Positions 1 through 11,361 of a stretch of 39,861 nucleotides of DNA are shown here, piece by piece. Both the position numbers and the translations under genes were made by a program. This DNA comes from Parachlorella kessleri (taxonomy: Eukaryota > Chlorophyta > Trebouxiophyceae > Chlorellales > Chlorellaceae): assembly GCA_001598975.1 (NCBI GenBank), contig BBXU01003222.1, positions 1-39,861 of the forward strand, given 5' to 3'. Every line of letters starts with the position of its first letter. Position 1 is the first letter of the stretch. The notes below the pieces were generated by a model. It was not told where the DNA came from. It saw nothing but the letters and a program-made list of their open reading frames with translations, and searched no databases.

Positions 1-802
1 CAGCTGCCAGACGCATAAACCTAAGCAAGCATTACCAAGAGTTACCATGGCACCAGCTGCACCGTGAGGTAGCGAAAGCTATCCTCATAACCAGCCTTGT
101 CTCCAGCAGCCCTCGCTGCCAAGCCCGCCCCTTCAAGAGCCTCTGCCACTGCCGGGCCGCCAACAACTCGTGACTGCTCAACTCCCGGAGGCTGCTGCGG
201 CTATGGCCGTAACATGCCGCCTAAGCCTGCTGTGTGACACCAGCCGTGCCTGCCCAAGGTCCTGCTCAGCTGGCTGCGCAGCCGCATCTGCTGGTCGCCT
301 CCCAGGCAACAGTCAAACATCATGTTGCCACACCCCGGCGAGGCCGCAACAACGACTGGCGCTCATGCCCACACCAGCATGCATACTATGGCACCTGGAC
401 TGCGTCCCTCTGCCTGCCCTGGCTTTCTACAGGTCCGCTGGCCCTGCTGCTAAGCCTGGTATATATGCCTAACACTCCTGGAGCTGCTCTGACGTCAACT
501 GGATGCTGCCACGGTTAGCGCCCTCTTGTGTACTGAAGGAGCCCTTGCAAGTATATGTACCCTTCGAGGCAGACCCGAAAACCCCTCCCATCCCATTCCT
601 AACAAACCAGCTGTCAGGACACCTTCCAAACTGGCAGTGGACCGCCTCTCAACAGCAACACGAGTGTAGAAGTAGACAGAGAAGGCAGGGATGACTTTCG
701 CCCTTTCGTAACACCGCCGCCCCCGGCCGACATGCAACATCCCGGCAGCAACCCCAGCTGATGAGAAAGTCCGTCCCCCAGCACAGGGTCCCCATTGCTA
801 AC
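1..802 (-). other. Intron 3 of RPS9 (partial), no exon seen
   Basis: The RPS9 exon ending at 803 is followed on the minus strand by a GTTAG donor at 802. I searched both strands here for the conserved remainder of S9 (the segment containing the RQRHIRV core and the Gly-Arg-rich tail) and found none. The stretch is therefore read as intron, with the next exon left of the window. Several open frames cross it but none resembles a known protein or joins neighbouring exons in phase. Confidence 0.5.
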
Positions 803-2285
803 CTGCAGGCGGCGCTCCAGCACGTCGGTAGGGTTGAGCGCCAGCACGTAATCGAGCTTGTTCTGGGTCTCGTCCAGGAAGCCGTAGCGGTACATGCGGC
901 GCATGAGGGCCTCACCCTCAAAAAGGCGCCTGCACACAGGGGGGGCGGGAAGAACCCGGGCGGCACCGTTGGAGCTGAGTTCTGCTGGACGCTCAAGGCG
1001 CTCCCCTTGGAAGTTCATGTGGTACCAACGAAACTAGTACAACGGTTTGCCAAGCCCAACGGGAGCATGCTGGAAATCAACCTTGGTACCCCGACTGGTT
1101 CCCTGCCCAGACTGCCCAGCAGCAGCAAAAATGGGGCGCCCCCGCCTGCCTCGGGTGCAGTGCTGCAGAATGCCCATCTTTAGCACTGGTCCTCTGGCTG
1201 TCCACACTCTGTGGCTCGTCTCAACAACAGCGCCTTGCTGGCATCATTTACGACATTGCCAGGCCAACACGGCACCCAAACCCGCCCCGTCCGCGTGCCG
1301 CCCGTACGCTGCTTCTTTCCAGCTGAAGGGTGCTGGACCGCCAGGTCCTCCTTGGTCCAACCCCGTGCCTCGGGACGGCCTGCGCTCCGTAATACATTCC
1401 TGCCCTCCGCTGCGCTGCCTGTCCCGACCACTGCTGCTGCGCTGGATTTTGCTGCACCACTGCTTCTACCGCTGCACAGCTGCGCACCGCTGTCCCTTGG
1501 GTCGCGCTGCCGCCCTTGGTGAGACACCTGGCAAGCCCCGCTGCCATGCTGCTTTCGACCTTGCTGCTGCTCGGCACCCTGTTTGCCCCAGAGCCCAGCC
1601 TCGCCGCTCACCAACTGCAGGAAAGTCACCACCTAAACCGGCTGCTGGGCAGCAACAAACCGCTGTACCAGCCTTCCACCGCCCTAGCCTCCCCGCCCGC
1701 CCGCCCGCCAGCCAGACAGTCTCACTTGGGGTCCTTCTCGTCCAGGGTCAGCAGGGACCGGGCCCTGGAGCGCAGCTTGGACAGCACCATCTGCACACGC
1801 CAGAGCTCGCGCTTGTTGCGCAGGCCGTACTCGCCCACGGTCTTCAGCTCGGCATCCAGCCGCTCCTTCTCGAAGGGGCGCCGGGGCTTCTTGAAGGTCT
1901 TGCCATCTGCAGCGGAGATGGGTCAAGCAGGAGGGTCATTTATCAGCTGCAAGGACTGCCAAGGGCGGTGCTGGGACTCTAGTGCTTGCTGCCAGGCCTT
2001 TGCAGTTAGGCCTGTGCTAGGCTGCCACGGCTGCTAGGTGTTGTAAGCAAGTCCACCGCCCCTAGATAGAAACCAGGCTGCCCAGGCTGGCCCGCTCAAG
2101 CCCCTAAAGTACACTTGCTGCACTGCTTGGCGGCGTAAGACGGCACCATGATGGCAAGGTGCAAGCTGGCAATACCCTATACACAGTCGTTGGCACCATC
2201 GGCGCCCAAAAAGCTCATCAAACGCACTGCCCAGCGCTGCATGGCGTAAGCACTCACAGTTGCGGTAAAAGCCTATGGACGGCAT
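803..2285 (-). CDS. RPS9: 40S ribosomal protein S9 (uS4), 5' part only
   Basis: Small-subunit ribosomal protein of the uS4 family; it binds 18S rRNA in the cytosolic 40S subunit and helps keep decoding accurate. Three exons join in phase: 2285-2258, 1906-1726 and 929-803, giving 112 codons. The start [20 protein letters not shown] matches the plant S9 N terminus (MVNVSFYRNYGKTFKKP). It continues through the conserved [26 protein letters not shown] and [12 protein letters not shown] segments into LDYVLAL...LERRLQ, the start of the S4 RNA-binding domain. About 75-80 C-terminal residues are missing because the gene leaves the window on the left. The start codon is set by the family N terminus; exon 1 has only 28 nucleotides and splits the Tyr10 codon. 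It is divergent from the DUF3054 gene. No frameshift is seen, so it reads as an intact gene cut by the edge; a truncated pseudogene cannot be excluded. Confidence 0.93.
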
Positions 2286-2572
2286 TTTGGCTTGCGGAAG
2301 ACAAGCCCTTCCCACCGGCTGACTTCCTAAAGAGGCATAACCAGGCCCCTTCCCTGGTTTTCGCTGGTTGCCTTATGGGCGGGAAACCAAGTGCTTGTAG
2401 TATTGGGCAACTTTAGCATATTGAGCCAAACCCCTACTGTCGGTGGGACGATATTCAGGGGGTACAGGTGACGGGTGTAGCTTGCATGGCATTGTGCGCA
2501 TAAACCTTTTACTCCTTGTAACTTTGTTGCCGCATCAAGGGTGCGTAAAAAATATATTCTGCCCTCTATACC
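2286..2572. promoter_or_regulatory. Shared upstream region of divergent RPS9 and DUF3054 genes
   Basis: The two start codons point away from each other across 287 bp, so both promoters must lie here or overlap the first exons. An AT-rich run (2547-2559, core ATATATT) lies just before the plus-strand ATG at 2573, but it is too close to that ATG to be a normal TATA box for it. No other element was identified. Confidence 0.4.
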
Positions 2573-4392
2573 ATGGGAAGCCTCACACAGGGCTTGCTGC
2601 ATCCCACCCCCTTCCTCCCATGCACACAGCGTTGCAGTAGGGGCAGGGTGGGTAGGCGTTGGCTGTGCCAGGCTGCGGGGCCACGACAGGGGGAGGGTGC
2701 TCCTAGGCAGGCTCCTCCCCCAGCAGGCAGGCGCTTCACCCCGGCAGCTGATTTTAACCCCAACGTGAAGGTGGGACAGACATTTTGCCTGGAAGCTTGT
2801 AGTTGTTTATCAAGCTCTGGCAGCAGTCTGCTGTCTGGGCCAATACGGCGTCCTTCAATTGCTAGGGATGCGGCTGGGTGTGGACAAGACCTGAGGGCGG
2901 CTCTGCGCATGGTATAGTGCCCTCAAATCCATGCCTCTCTGGGATGCAGCTGGAAAAAATGGATGAGATGACAGACGATGTGTGGGAGGGCTCTGGAGTA
3001 GTTCAGCTAGAAGAGCTGGACCAGGACGAACCTTCAGACCTTAAGTGAGTGGACTCCAGTGGCACACCCTTTGTTCGTCGACACCCTTTGCCTGCAAGTT
3101 TTCTCGACATCCGTCTGCTACTCCATTCCAGTCCAGCAAGCGTTAGAGCTGGCAATGCTATCGTGTACCAAAGTATAAAATTTGGTGAGGTTGTGAAAAG
3201 TCACTCACTGCTTACAACTTGTGCACACCTTATAGCGTTGCCTGACAGCAAACGAATTACTTGTGTGTGGTGCCCGTTGGTGCAGGAAGGTGGCGCTATT
3301 GGTTGCTGGGGACGCTGCTGCCCTACTGCTGTTTGCGGTCATTGGCCGGTTGAACCATGGGGAAGCAGTCACAGCGGGCGCCGTGTGGGAGACAGCCTCA
3401 CCCTTCGTGCTGGGTAAGCACATGGGAACTGCCGTGCTGTGCTCCTGACACGGAGGCAACCCTGGACGAGTGACTGACATGCGAAGGGCATCATAAGAGC
3501 TTTTTAACCGGCTTCTATGGGGCCGGTTGTCTTGCCGTCCCTGAATGCAATGAGTTCAGCAGCTTGCTATGTATATATCCATGTGCCAGGAGTTCCAAAG
3601 CAGAAGTCTGAAGGCTGAGCCCACATGGCACGTGGATGCTTGCAGGCTGGTTCCTTACCGCACCTTTCACTGGTGCCTTTGGCAAGGATGCGCAAGGCTG
3701 GGACGCCGGCAAGGCTGCTGGCACTGCTGCCAAAAGCTGGGCTGTTGCTCTCCCGGTGAGCTGCTGGCAGTGAAATGCCCGTAGGCCGTGTGCAAGGGCT
3801 TTGTGGGCCGGCAGCACTAATTATGGCCGAGTGCCCGGGGGGGGGTCATTCTGGCCCTGCATTGAGACTTGCCATGGCTATTTCTTGCCATGGCTAGTTC
3901 GCAAATTTGAGCGCTGCATGTGCATGATTACCTGAACTTTCTAGACGCGTTGTAGATTTTTGCTTTGTGTGCTTGCAGGTAGGCCATGCCATCAGGGCGC
4001 TGGGCCGCGGCTACCTGCCGCCTACCCCCTTCCTGCTGGCAACCCTGGGCTCCACCCTTGTGCTGCTGGTTGGCTGGAGAACAGCCCTGGCTGCTGCCAC
4101 CCCCGAGGTGAGCACCGTGTGCTGAATTCTGCTCAGCTGCGGGTGCAGCAAGGTTTTGACGCGGCGATGTGGTCAATGCGTGCGGGTTGTGGACCAAGTG
4201 CAAATGGTGAGTTTGTGTGTCATGTCCCTTGACAAATGAGGACTGATTCTGCCTTTGCTGTTGTTGTACTGCCCTGCTGCTCTGCAGCCACCTCCAATGA
4301 CACCTCATGAGCGCATGCTGAAGAGCCACAAGAAGATGGGGGGCCCCTTTGAATTTGTGCGTTTCATCCAGTCTATGACCAGGCGGTGGTGA
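2573..4392 (+). CDS. DUF3054 family membrane protein, probably plastid-targeted
   Basis: Member of DUF3054, a family of unknown biochemical role found in bacteria, plants and algae. Six exons in phase: 2573-2770, 2950-3044, 3286-3413, 3646-3755, 3979-4107, 4288-4392; 254 residues. Family hallmarks are the first helix LVAGDAAALLLFAVIGRLNH, then SPFVLGWFLTAPFTGAFG, TAAKSWAVALP, and the last helix TPFLLATLGSTLVLLVGWR. This gives four predicted membrane segments (about residues 99-122, 134-155, 165-185, 190-215). The N-terminal 60 residues (exon 1) are Arg/Ser/Pro-rich with few acidic residues, as in chloroplast transit peptides. Exon 1 is the least certain: it rests on a GTGGGA donor and the phase-0 join to 2950. 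If wrong, translation could start at the ATG at 2944. The tail after the last helix is basic and ends TRRW. A TGTAA signal lies 92 nt after the stop. Confidence 0.85.
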
Positions 4393-4483
4393 GGTTGCCC
4401 CTGGTTGCGGAAGTCGAGCTGCGAAGCACGGCAGAGGGCAATCCCAGTGAATTGATGTTGGTAGTGCTGCAAGTGTGGGCCTC

Positions 4484-4488
4484 TGTAA
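4484..4488 (+). terminator. TGTAA polyadenylation signal of the DUF3054 gene
   Basis: TGTAA is the usual poly(A) signal of green algae. Here it lies about 90 nt after the TGA at 4390-4392, a normal 3'-UTR distance. Confidence 0.55.
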
Positions 4489-4879
4489 TCGGGACTTTGA
4501 ATGTCACCCTGCATTGTATAGAGAAAGCCTGAGTGCTGGCTCCTTTGTTACTGGCTGCAATGATATCGCGCCTACGAAAGCATGCAAAGGCAGGGTTGGG
4601 CCCTTGATCGCACACTGTTTTGTGTTTCTAGGGTCTAGTATACGAAACTACAAAGACTTTGACAAGAACGCTTAGGGTTGCCAGGGAGTTCATCTATAAG
4701 CTGCGCCCCTGCTGCCGTGTGCTTTGCTGGATTTGAGCGGATATTGCTGTTGTGGGTGTAGGAGGTTGCACAGCGGTGCTCGGGTTCCAATTAGTTTATT
4801 GTCAAACAGCGTCGAGTTACTTGCATCTCATCACCGGTGGGCAAGCATGCCAAGATTTCGGTGACTGCCTGATTGCGCC
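4489..4879. other. Intergenic gap between DUF3054 and FIGNL1
   Basis: Same-strand spacer between the DUF3054 3' end and the FIGNL1 ATG at 4880. It must hold the FIGNL1 promoter and 5' leader. No long open frame, repeat or clear TATA box was seen. Confidence 0.4.
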
Positions 4880-7800
4880 ATGGACGTTACAGCGGATCAG
4901 CTCCGCAGCCTTGTATTTACTGGCGAGAAGGAGCATGCCAAGGCCCTGGGCCAGGATGCAGAAGCGCTTTCTCATGCCTTGGCAGCTAAGCAAGCACTTC
5001 TGCAGCTGCAATGCCTCCTGTCCGTGCGGGCTGCCCAGTCCCCTGCACACAAGCAGCAAACTGCAGGCCTGCTGGATCAGTGTACAAGCAGGTTGCAACT
5101 GTTGCGAGTCCAAGCCAGCACAACAGAGGCAAGGTGCGAGGCTCTCAGCTTTTCCTAGGCATTCCTTTCTGCCCCAGATTTGCGTCTCTTGTGTGTGCAT
5201 AGTTGCTGCTTATCACACAGCTCCCATTGGCAGGCAGAACAGTGTTGTCCCCTCGCAGGAAGGCCAGCCTAGGCCGCATCCTCGCCAAGGCGGGCTGCCC
5301 TGACGGCTTCCGCTTCAGCAACCCCACGGTCAGACTCTCGAGTGAGACTGCTTCAGCCTGCTGCGAACTGCCAAGCATGTCATACAACTTTCAGTGCTGG
5401 CGTGGCACTTATGTCACTTGATAATATCATTCTGCGCTATGGCATGGCCCCAGCAAGACCTTTAATGCGTTGCTGTCTGCGGCAGGGCTTCAACGTCCTA
5501 GAGGACTTGCAGAAGGCAGAGCCTTTCAAGCAGATACTTGAGGTGAAGCCCATCAAACGAGTCCAGCAGCAGGTTGGTGGCAAGCTCTTCTGAACTGAGG
5601 TGTTAGCTTGCAAGTCGTACTGCCTTCTGTCGCTCCTCAGAGAGCAGCGTTGACATGCTGCACGAGATGCGCCATGCATTGGCCAGGTCATTCAAGCGCG
5701 CCTCTGCAGTTGCAGGCATTCAATTCAACCGCTGGCACTGGAAGCGCCCCCAGGGCACTTGCAGACCGCAATGCATCGCAGCGTGCCAGTCGCCCCGGTG
5801 CCCTAGAACAACTGCAGCCAAGCTGTGGGCCACAGCAGCAGCAGCATCCAGCACAGCCGTGCGCCCCCCCTTGCGCTGCCCCAACGCAGCAACCAGCGGG
5901 CGCACCCTCAGGGAGCAGGCGGTCCGGCTTCCAGGTACCGCCTCCTTCCAAGTCAGGTGGCTTGGCTACAGCTGCCTCAATGCTTAGACAGGAGCAGCGT
6001 GGTGCTGGACCCTCCTGTGCCCAGCAGCCTACACATCACCCACCTCCCAGCCTGCCGCCGCACCAGCAGCAACCGCTGCAGCAGCGAGCCTGGGCCAGCA
6101 GCAGTGACAGCGGGGGCAGCGCTGGTGGTCGTGGGCAGGGCCACATGGAAGCTCACGACCTGGCGCACGGCTTCCCAGCGGCCGCAGCGCAGCAGCCGCA
6201 GTGCTGGCCTGGAGCGGGTGCTGGCAATGCAGGGCCAGACAGCAAGTGGGTGATGGCTAAAGTGGCAAGGCGGGGCCAGGACGCACATGTCCACCAGGCT
6301 AGGCAGCACCAGCAGCAGGGTGGGCCGGGCAGCAGAGAGGAGGGTCCAGCAGGGCCTGCAGAGGATGATGCAGAGCAGGTGCGACGCCTTGAGGAGTATA
6401 CCATAGGATGTTTGTAATTGTTAATTCCTTGTAGTTCCAACCCGTTGTGTCGTGCATAGGGCTTGCAGCCGGATAGCAAGGCTGTCTTATCGCCGTCTGA
6501 CTAAATGCAATCATGAGAAGCTCTGGTGGTACGTGCGTTCAGGCCTTGCAGCAGCTGAACGAAGCAATTAAGTGAGGGCGGCGAAGTGCAGCGTGCATTG
6601 CTGAAACCACACTGCTGGATCTCCATCGACTTCTGCTGTGGTCAACCCTTGTGTAGGAGGCCGCCTCGAATAACCCCTTCCAGTCAGCCAAGACCAAGCT
6701 CATAGCAGACATACGCAAGACGGGCCAGCCTTGCAATGCTGCCTACTTCAACCAAGGAAGCGCCGGCGGTGCCGGGGGCGGTGGGGGCCCAGGGATGGGC
6801 GGAGGGCTGGGTCCGCCTGCTCGCCAGGGCCTGATGCGGCCCGGCGGCCGGCGGCCCATGCAGGCGGCAGGTGGGTGGGTGGAACCGGGCTGGTGGCTGG
6901 TGCCGATGTCTGAAGCTCCCACTGGATGCTCACTTGTTGCACTAGAGCTGAATGGAGGTCGCGCCGCCTGCTGCTGCCGCTGCTCCGCCTGAATCAGGTG
7001 ACTAGCATGGCATACTGACCGTATCCAGCATGCAATTTGGCGGTATTTGTTTTCTCTACTGCTCGGATGTTATGCACGGCTTCTGCCACAGCCCACTTTG
7101 ACACAATATTGCCTTGTGCCACCTACAAGGACCACGCATTGTGTTCTTAGCAGGCCAAGGGGGTGTGGGCAAGGGCTTTGTGCCGCCCTTTGTAAAGAAG
7201 GCATTGGAAGCGGGACCAGGAGGCGGAGGCCAGGCAGGCGGTGGGGGAGGTGGCGGCGGTGCGGGTGGGGAGGAGGCGGAGGGGCCCCTGACCCTCAGAA
7301 CCCGGGAGTTCTTGCGCCTAGGTACGCTGGCCGCTCCTTTATGCCACGGGAAGGAAGGGGGTGGCGCAGTTTGAGTCCTGAGGGCCCAAGTCTGAATGAC
7401 AGTCAGTCCCTCCTGTAAAGGGCTGGCTCCTGTGTGATTGGCAGGCAGGGATGCGACACAGTGTGCTTCCACGTGTGTTGTGAGCAGTGTTCTTTCTGGC
7501 TCCCGGCAAGGTTAAGAGTACAACGGGTTGTCTTGTCTTGCCTTGCCTGTGAGTTAAGGCGATGTAAGAAATTACCCATATGACCGAGGACAGCTCCCTG
7601 TGCAGGCCCAGAGGAACCCCTGCCAGAGGAGCTGGCTAAGCTGGATCCCCAGCTTATAGAGCAGGTAACATACACAGGGGCTCCAGCGCACTGGTACCAT
7701 GTGCCTGGATGGTCTTCCTGCTGCGGGACCACCCTTGTAAGTCGAGTAGGCTAGTCTTACAGCTTTCTGCCACCCTTGCGGGTCAGCCACAGTGTGTCGC

Positions 7801-10800
7801 ATTTTTGGATGGATTTGACCTGGCGGTCTTACAAGTGGCCTGGCTTCACTTGTTGTGGCAGCATGGTACTGACGAAAGGGGGCGTGCCTTATGCAGGTGT
7901 GCAACGACATTGTTGAGACAGGCAAGACCTCCTGGGATGACATTGCAGGTCGGTGCAGCATTAATACTTATGCCTGCTCTGCTGCAAAGTTCTCTGGTTG
8001 CCTGCCTACCAGATGCGGTCAATAGTCTCCTGGAACATAGCCACCTAAGGTCAACCAATGCTCGGTAAGAGAATCTTGCTAGCTTATACCTTTGCTGCAG
8101 AAAGCATTCCAATGTGAGCACCTTCTATGCCACCCAAGCGTGGCAGCTGCCCCCCTCCTTGATCATGTGCAGCCTTTCATGCAATCAGTCTACGTACGCT
8201 GAAACGTGTGTGTTGGCATGCAGGCCAGGAGGTCGCCAAGAAGCTGATCCAGGAGGTGGTGGTCTGGCCCCTGCTCAACCCACACATCTTCACGGTAGGT
8301 AGGCTCTTTGATTGACATATCTTAACCCTTCCTGCACGCGCCTGAATATCGTAAGTTCATGTGCTACCATCGCATGCGAGGCCCTGGCCACCCATTGCTG
8401 TACCTTGCACACACCTGACAGCGTAGGAGAGGAAGCGTGCTCTTCTCTAGAAGGCCGCCCCTTGGAAAGTTCTAGAGAAGCGCGTGTGTCCTTGGTTGCT
8501 CCTCCCCCCCTCCCCCCAGCCTGCGCGCCCCCGCCCTGGGTACCCGCAGGGCGCCCGCGCGCCGCCCAAGGGCATTCTCCTGTTTGGGCCGCCCGGCACC
8601 GGCAAGACGCTGCTGGGCAAGGCCATCGCCAGCAACATCCACGCCACGTTCTTCTCCATCTCCGCATCCTCCCTCACATCCAAGTGGATCGGCGAGGGGG
8701 AGAAGATGGTGGGTGGGTGGGTGGGTGGGTGGGTGCACGGCATCTAGGTCATGGCATGGTGCCCAGTGGGTATTTCTGCAACCAGTAGCTACTGAGTGGA
8801 AGGCATCTAGGGCATGGCATGGTACCCAGTGGGTACTTCTGGAATGAGCAGCCACGGGGTGCCATGCTATTCCAGAGATGAGTGGTGCTGGGGAGCACTG
8901 GAGTCTGTGCATGGGTAACCGCAGGCCTTAATGACTCGCATAGCAAGCTCCTCTGACAGAATGTCCTCCCGGACTCCGGAGGGGGTGTGAGCAGTGGCCA
9001 GCCACATGCATTCAGGGAAGAAACAAGAGCTGGCCTCGTTGCCTTGTCATCTCTGCAACTGTTAACTGTGCAGGTGCGCACGCTGTTTGCCGTGGCGGGG
9101 TGGGTGGCACCCTCCGTCATCTTCATTGACGAGATTGACAGCCTGCTGTCTGCCAGGAAATCTGAAGGTGCGCCGTCTTTTGTCACCTGCAGTGCGTGGC
9201 GCGCGGAATGGCTGTGCCTGTGAGCTATGTCCCATTGTCAGGACTTGCAATCCTGGCATGGCACCACCCATCGCTTTCCCCCTCTCAGTGCCAGTCCTGC
9301 TGCAGCACCGTGGCTTGCTGTCTCCGTCCATGCTTGCCTTCAGCCTACCAGCCCCATCCAGTGCCTCCGCCACAGGCCTTCAACCCACCATGTGTGGTCC
9401 TTGCTTTCAAGCATTGTCTGAAACCCTGCATCACTTGTTGCAGGCGAGCACGAGGCCAGCCGGCGGTTGAAGACGGAGATGCTGGTGCAGATGGAGGGCT
9501 GCGACCCCAACTCCGCAGACAGACGGGTGCTGCTGATTGGAGCCACCAACAGGCCGGAGGTGGGCCACAATGGCAGAATTGTGGGACGTGGTCTGAGGGC
9601 GAAGGTGGGGGGCGTTGGGGTTGTTGGGATCTGCAAGTACATGCGGAGCTGAGAGCTGCCATGCCCCCAGGTAAGGTCGGAGCATTTGGATGCCAGACGG
9701 ATGTGACGGTATCCATGTTAAGGGTGGCACCTTCCTGTCTGCCACGACTGTTGCGTCCCCTACGTGTGCTGATAGTGCCATAGAGGCTGTGCAAGGTCAC
9801 CAGCTCCGCTTTTGCCAGCAGGATCGCCCTTCCGAACATGTTGGGGGCACCTTGCACCAACGTCTACCAGCAACTGCTGCGTCTCCTAGCCCTGGCTCTC
9901 AGCAGTACCGCAACCTCCCCACCCCCACCCCACCACCACACCCCACACACCCCTTGCAGGAACTAGACGAGGCAGCGCGGCGCCGCATGCCTAAGCAGCT
10001 TTACATCCCGCTCCCGGACTGCGAGGCCCGTCGGGGCATGATCCTGCGCCAGCTGGGGCCCGGGGCCGCCATCAAGGCTGCTCTGAGCGAGGCTGATGTC
10101 GAGAAGGTGGTGCAGAGGACTGCAGGCTACTCCGGGTGAGATAACTCTGCAGGGGTGACTCTTGGCTAGTGACTGCAATGGAGCAAAACCATACGCACCG
10201 GCAAGGTTTGATGTCGTGAGTTCTCGACAGCCAGTTCGGATGTGGCCCAGCTGCTGCCAGGGTGAAGCGGGGCAAGTTATGTTGGCAGTTTCCCTTTCTG
10301 TTTCGACCCTCCTCCTGTAAGTTAATGGGTGCTAATTTAACCGGAAAATTCTGTGACCGATCAGCGCCTTTTGTCGGCCACCTACAGATACCTGCCAGCT
10401 GAGCAACTCTTATTCAAAGTGTAAGCCCACCTGCCACACAGGTCTGACATGAAGAACCTCATCCAGGAGGCCTGCCAGGGCCCAGTACGAGATGCGGTGA
10501 AGACGCACGGCTCTGGGGTGGCCTCGCTGCAGGCAGAGGACCTTCGGCCTGTGGTGGTTCGAGACTTCCAGGTGCGACAATTGCAGTGCAGTTGGGGACT
10601 GATGTGCTCCCTTGCGACCGTAGTGGGCTGCCCCTGGATGAGTCAATGCTTGCTGAGGGGCCGGTTGGTCTGGCTGCTTGTCTTACCCTCGTGCTATATA
10701 GAGTGTTGCGCTTGGCAGCAGGCTTGGACCTGGCAGCGGTCCCCCCTATATTCATCTCGACACTACTTGGACACACCCAATTCATAACAAGCCTAGCTGC

Positions 10801-11257
10801 ATTCAGCGAGACATGACCTTGTGGCACATGCATCCCGAATCACTCCTGCAGATGGCGGCACGAGCGCAGAAGGCGTCTGTGGAGCCCAAAGAAATAGTGC
10901 GGTACGAGGAGTACAACGAGAAGCATGGGGCTAAGGTATTGGCGGAGGAGGAGGAGCAGCAGATGGAGGAAGAGTGGTGATGACAGTGGCCAGCTCAGCC
11001 AGGTGTGTGAATGAACAATCCGCAAGGGAAATGGAATTTTTTAAGGGTAGGGTAGACCTTGGACACCTGGGGCGTATGCCTGAGTCGCGTTTAGCGAAGT
11101 GCATCTTGGGGGCCACACTGCCAGACGGGGTGGGGCGGCGGGGGCGACTTGCCAACCCTAGGTCTATGAGGAGCAGCTGAAGCAGCTAGACGTGGGTGGG
11201 GCCAGACGGCAGCATCAGGACAAAATGGACGCTGAGGGCGGCTCGCGGTTTGGCTAA
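4880..11257 (+). CDS. FIGNL1: Fidgetin-like 1 AAA ATPase (FIGNL1/FIGL1)
   Basis: AAA+ ATPase of the meiotic clade; in plants and animals it removes or remodels RAD51/DMC1 filaments and limits crossovers. Sixteen phase-consistent exons: 4880-5133, 5259-5328, 5486-5572, 5641-6378, 6657-6870, 7151-7321, 7606-7664, 7897-7948, 8224-8294, 8550-8708, 9074-9167, 9444-9559, 9960-10135, 10442-10571, 10852-10935, 11162-11257; 856 residues. The N-terminal third is poorly conserved and includes a 246-codon Gln/Pro/Gly-rich exon. FQSA (391-394, FxxA type) and GFVPP (463-467) match RAD51-interaction motifs of the family. The ATPase core has Walker A GPPGTGKT (585-592), Walker B VIFIDE (640-645), sensor 1 GATNRP (689-694), the DEAARRR arginine fingers (698-704) and sensor 2 SGSDMKNL. 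The C-terminal helix [13 protein letters not shown] matches the family's YENWNKTFG end. The Arg common before Walker B (LFAVAR) is Gly here. Exon 10 could start earlier, near 8520, in the same frame. Reading through at 10936 gives an alternative end at 10980. Confidence 0.93.
8709..8865. repeat. GTGG microsatellite plus imperfect tandem duplication in FIGNL1 intron 10
   Basis: The intron opens with about seven GTGG units (8709-8735) directly at the splice donor. A unit of about 75 bp then occurs twice (about 8740 and 8811): each copy contains GGCATCTAGG, CATGGCATGGT and CCCAGTGGGTA with a few substitutions. This fits recent local slippage and duplication. Confidence 0.75.
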
Positions 11258-11355
11258 GTGCTTGTGCTATGAGGGACACATGGAGAAACTTGGTGGGATA
11301 GTCCTTTGGTTGTGCTTTTTGTTGGTTTCCCCGTCCGGACGTGGTGGTGCATGCC

Positions 11356-11361
11356 AATAAA
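11356..11361 (+). terminator. AATAAA polyadenylation signal of FIGNL1
   Basis: AATAAA lies about 100 nt after the TAA at 11255-11257. No TGTAA was found nearer, so this gene may use the canonical hexamer rather than the green-algal signal. Confidence 0.4.

Noticed and set aside
3483..3580. In-frame-looking DUF3054 segment GFYGAGCLAV
   Set aside because: The segment from 3646 (GWFLTAPFTGAFG) matches the family exactly and joins in phase, so 3414-3645 is intron.
6541..6573. Possible FIGNL1 exon reading [10 protein letters not shown]
   Set aside because: It has a fair acceptor and donor but is 29 nt long, while both neighbouring junctions are phase 0. Including it would shift the conserved FQSA/FVPP exons out of frame.
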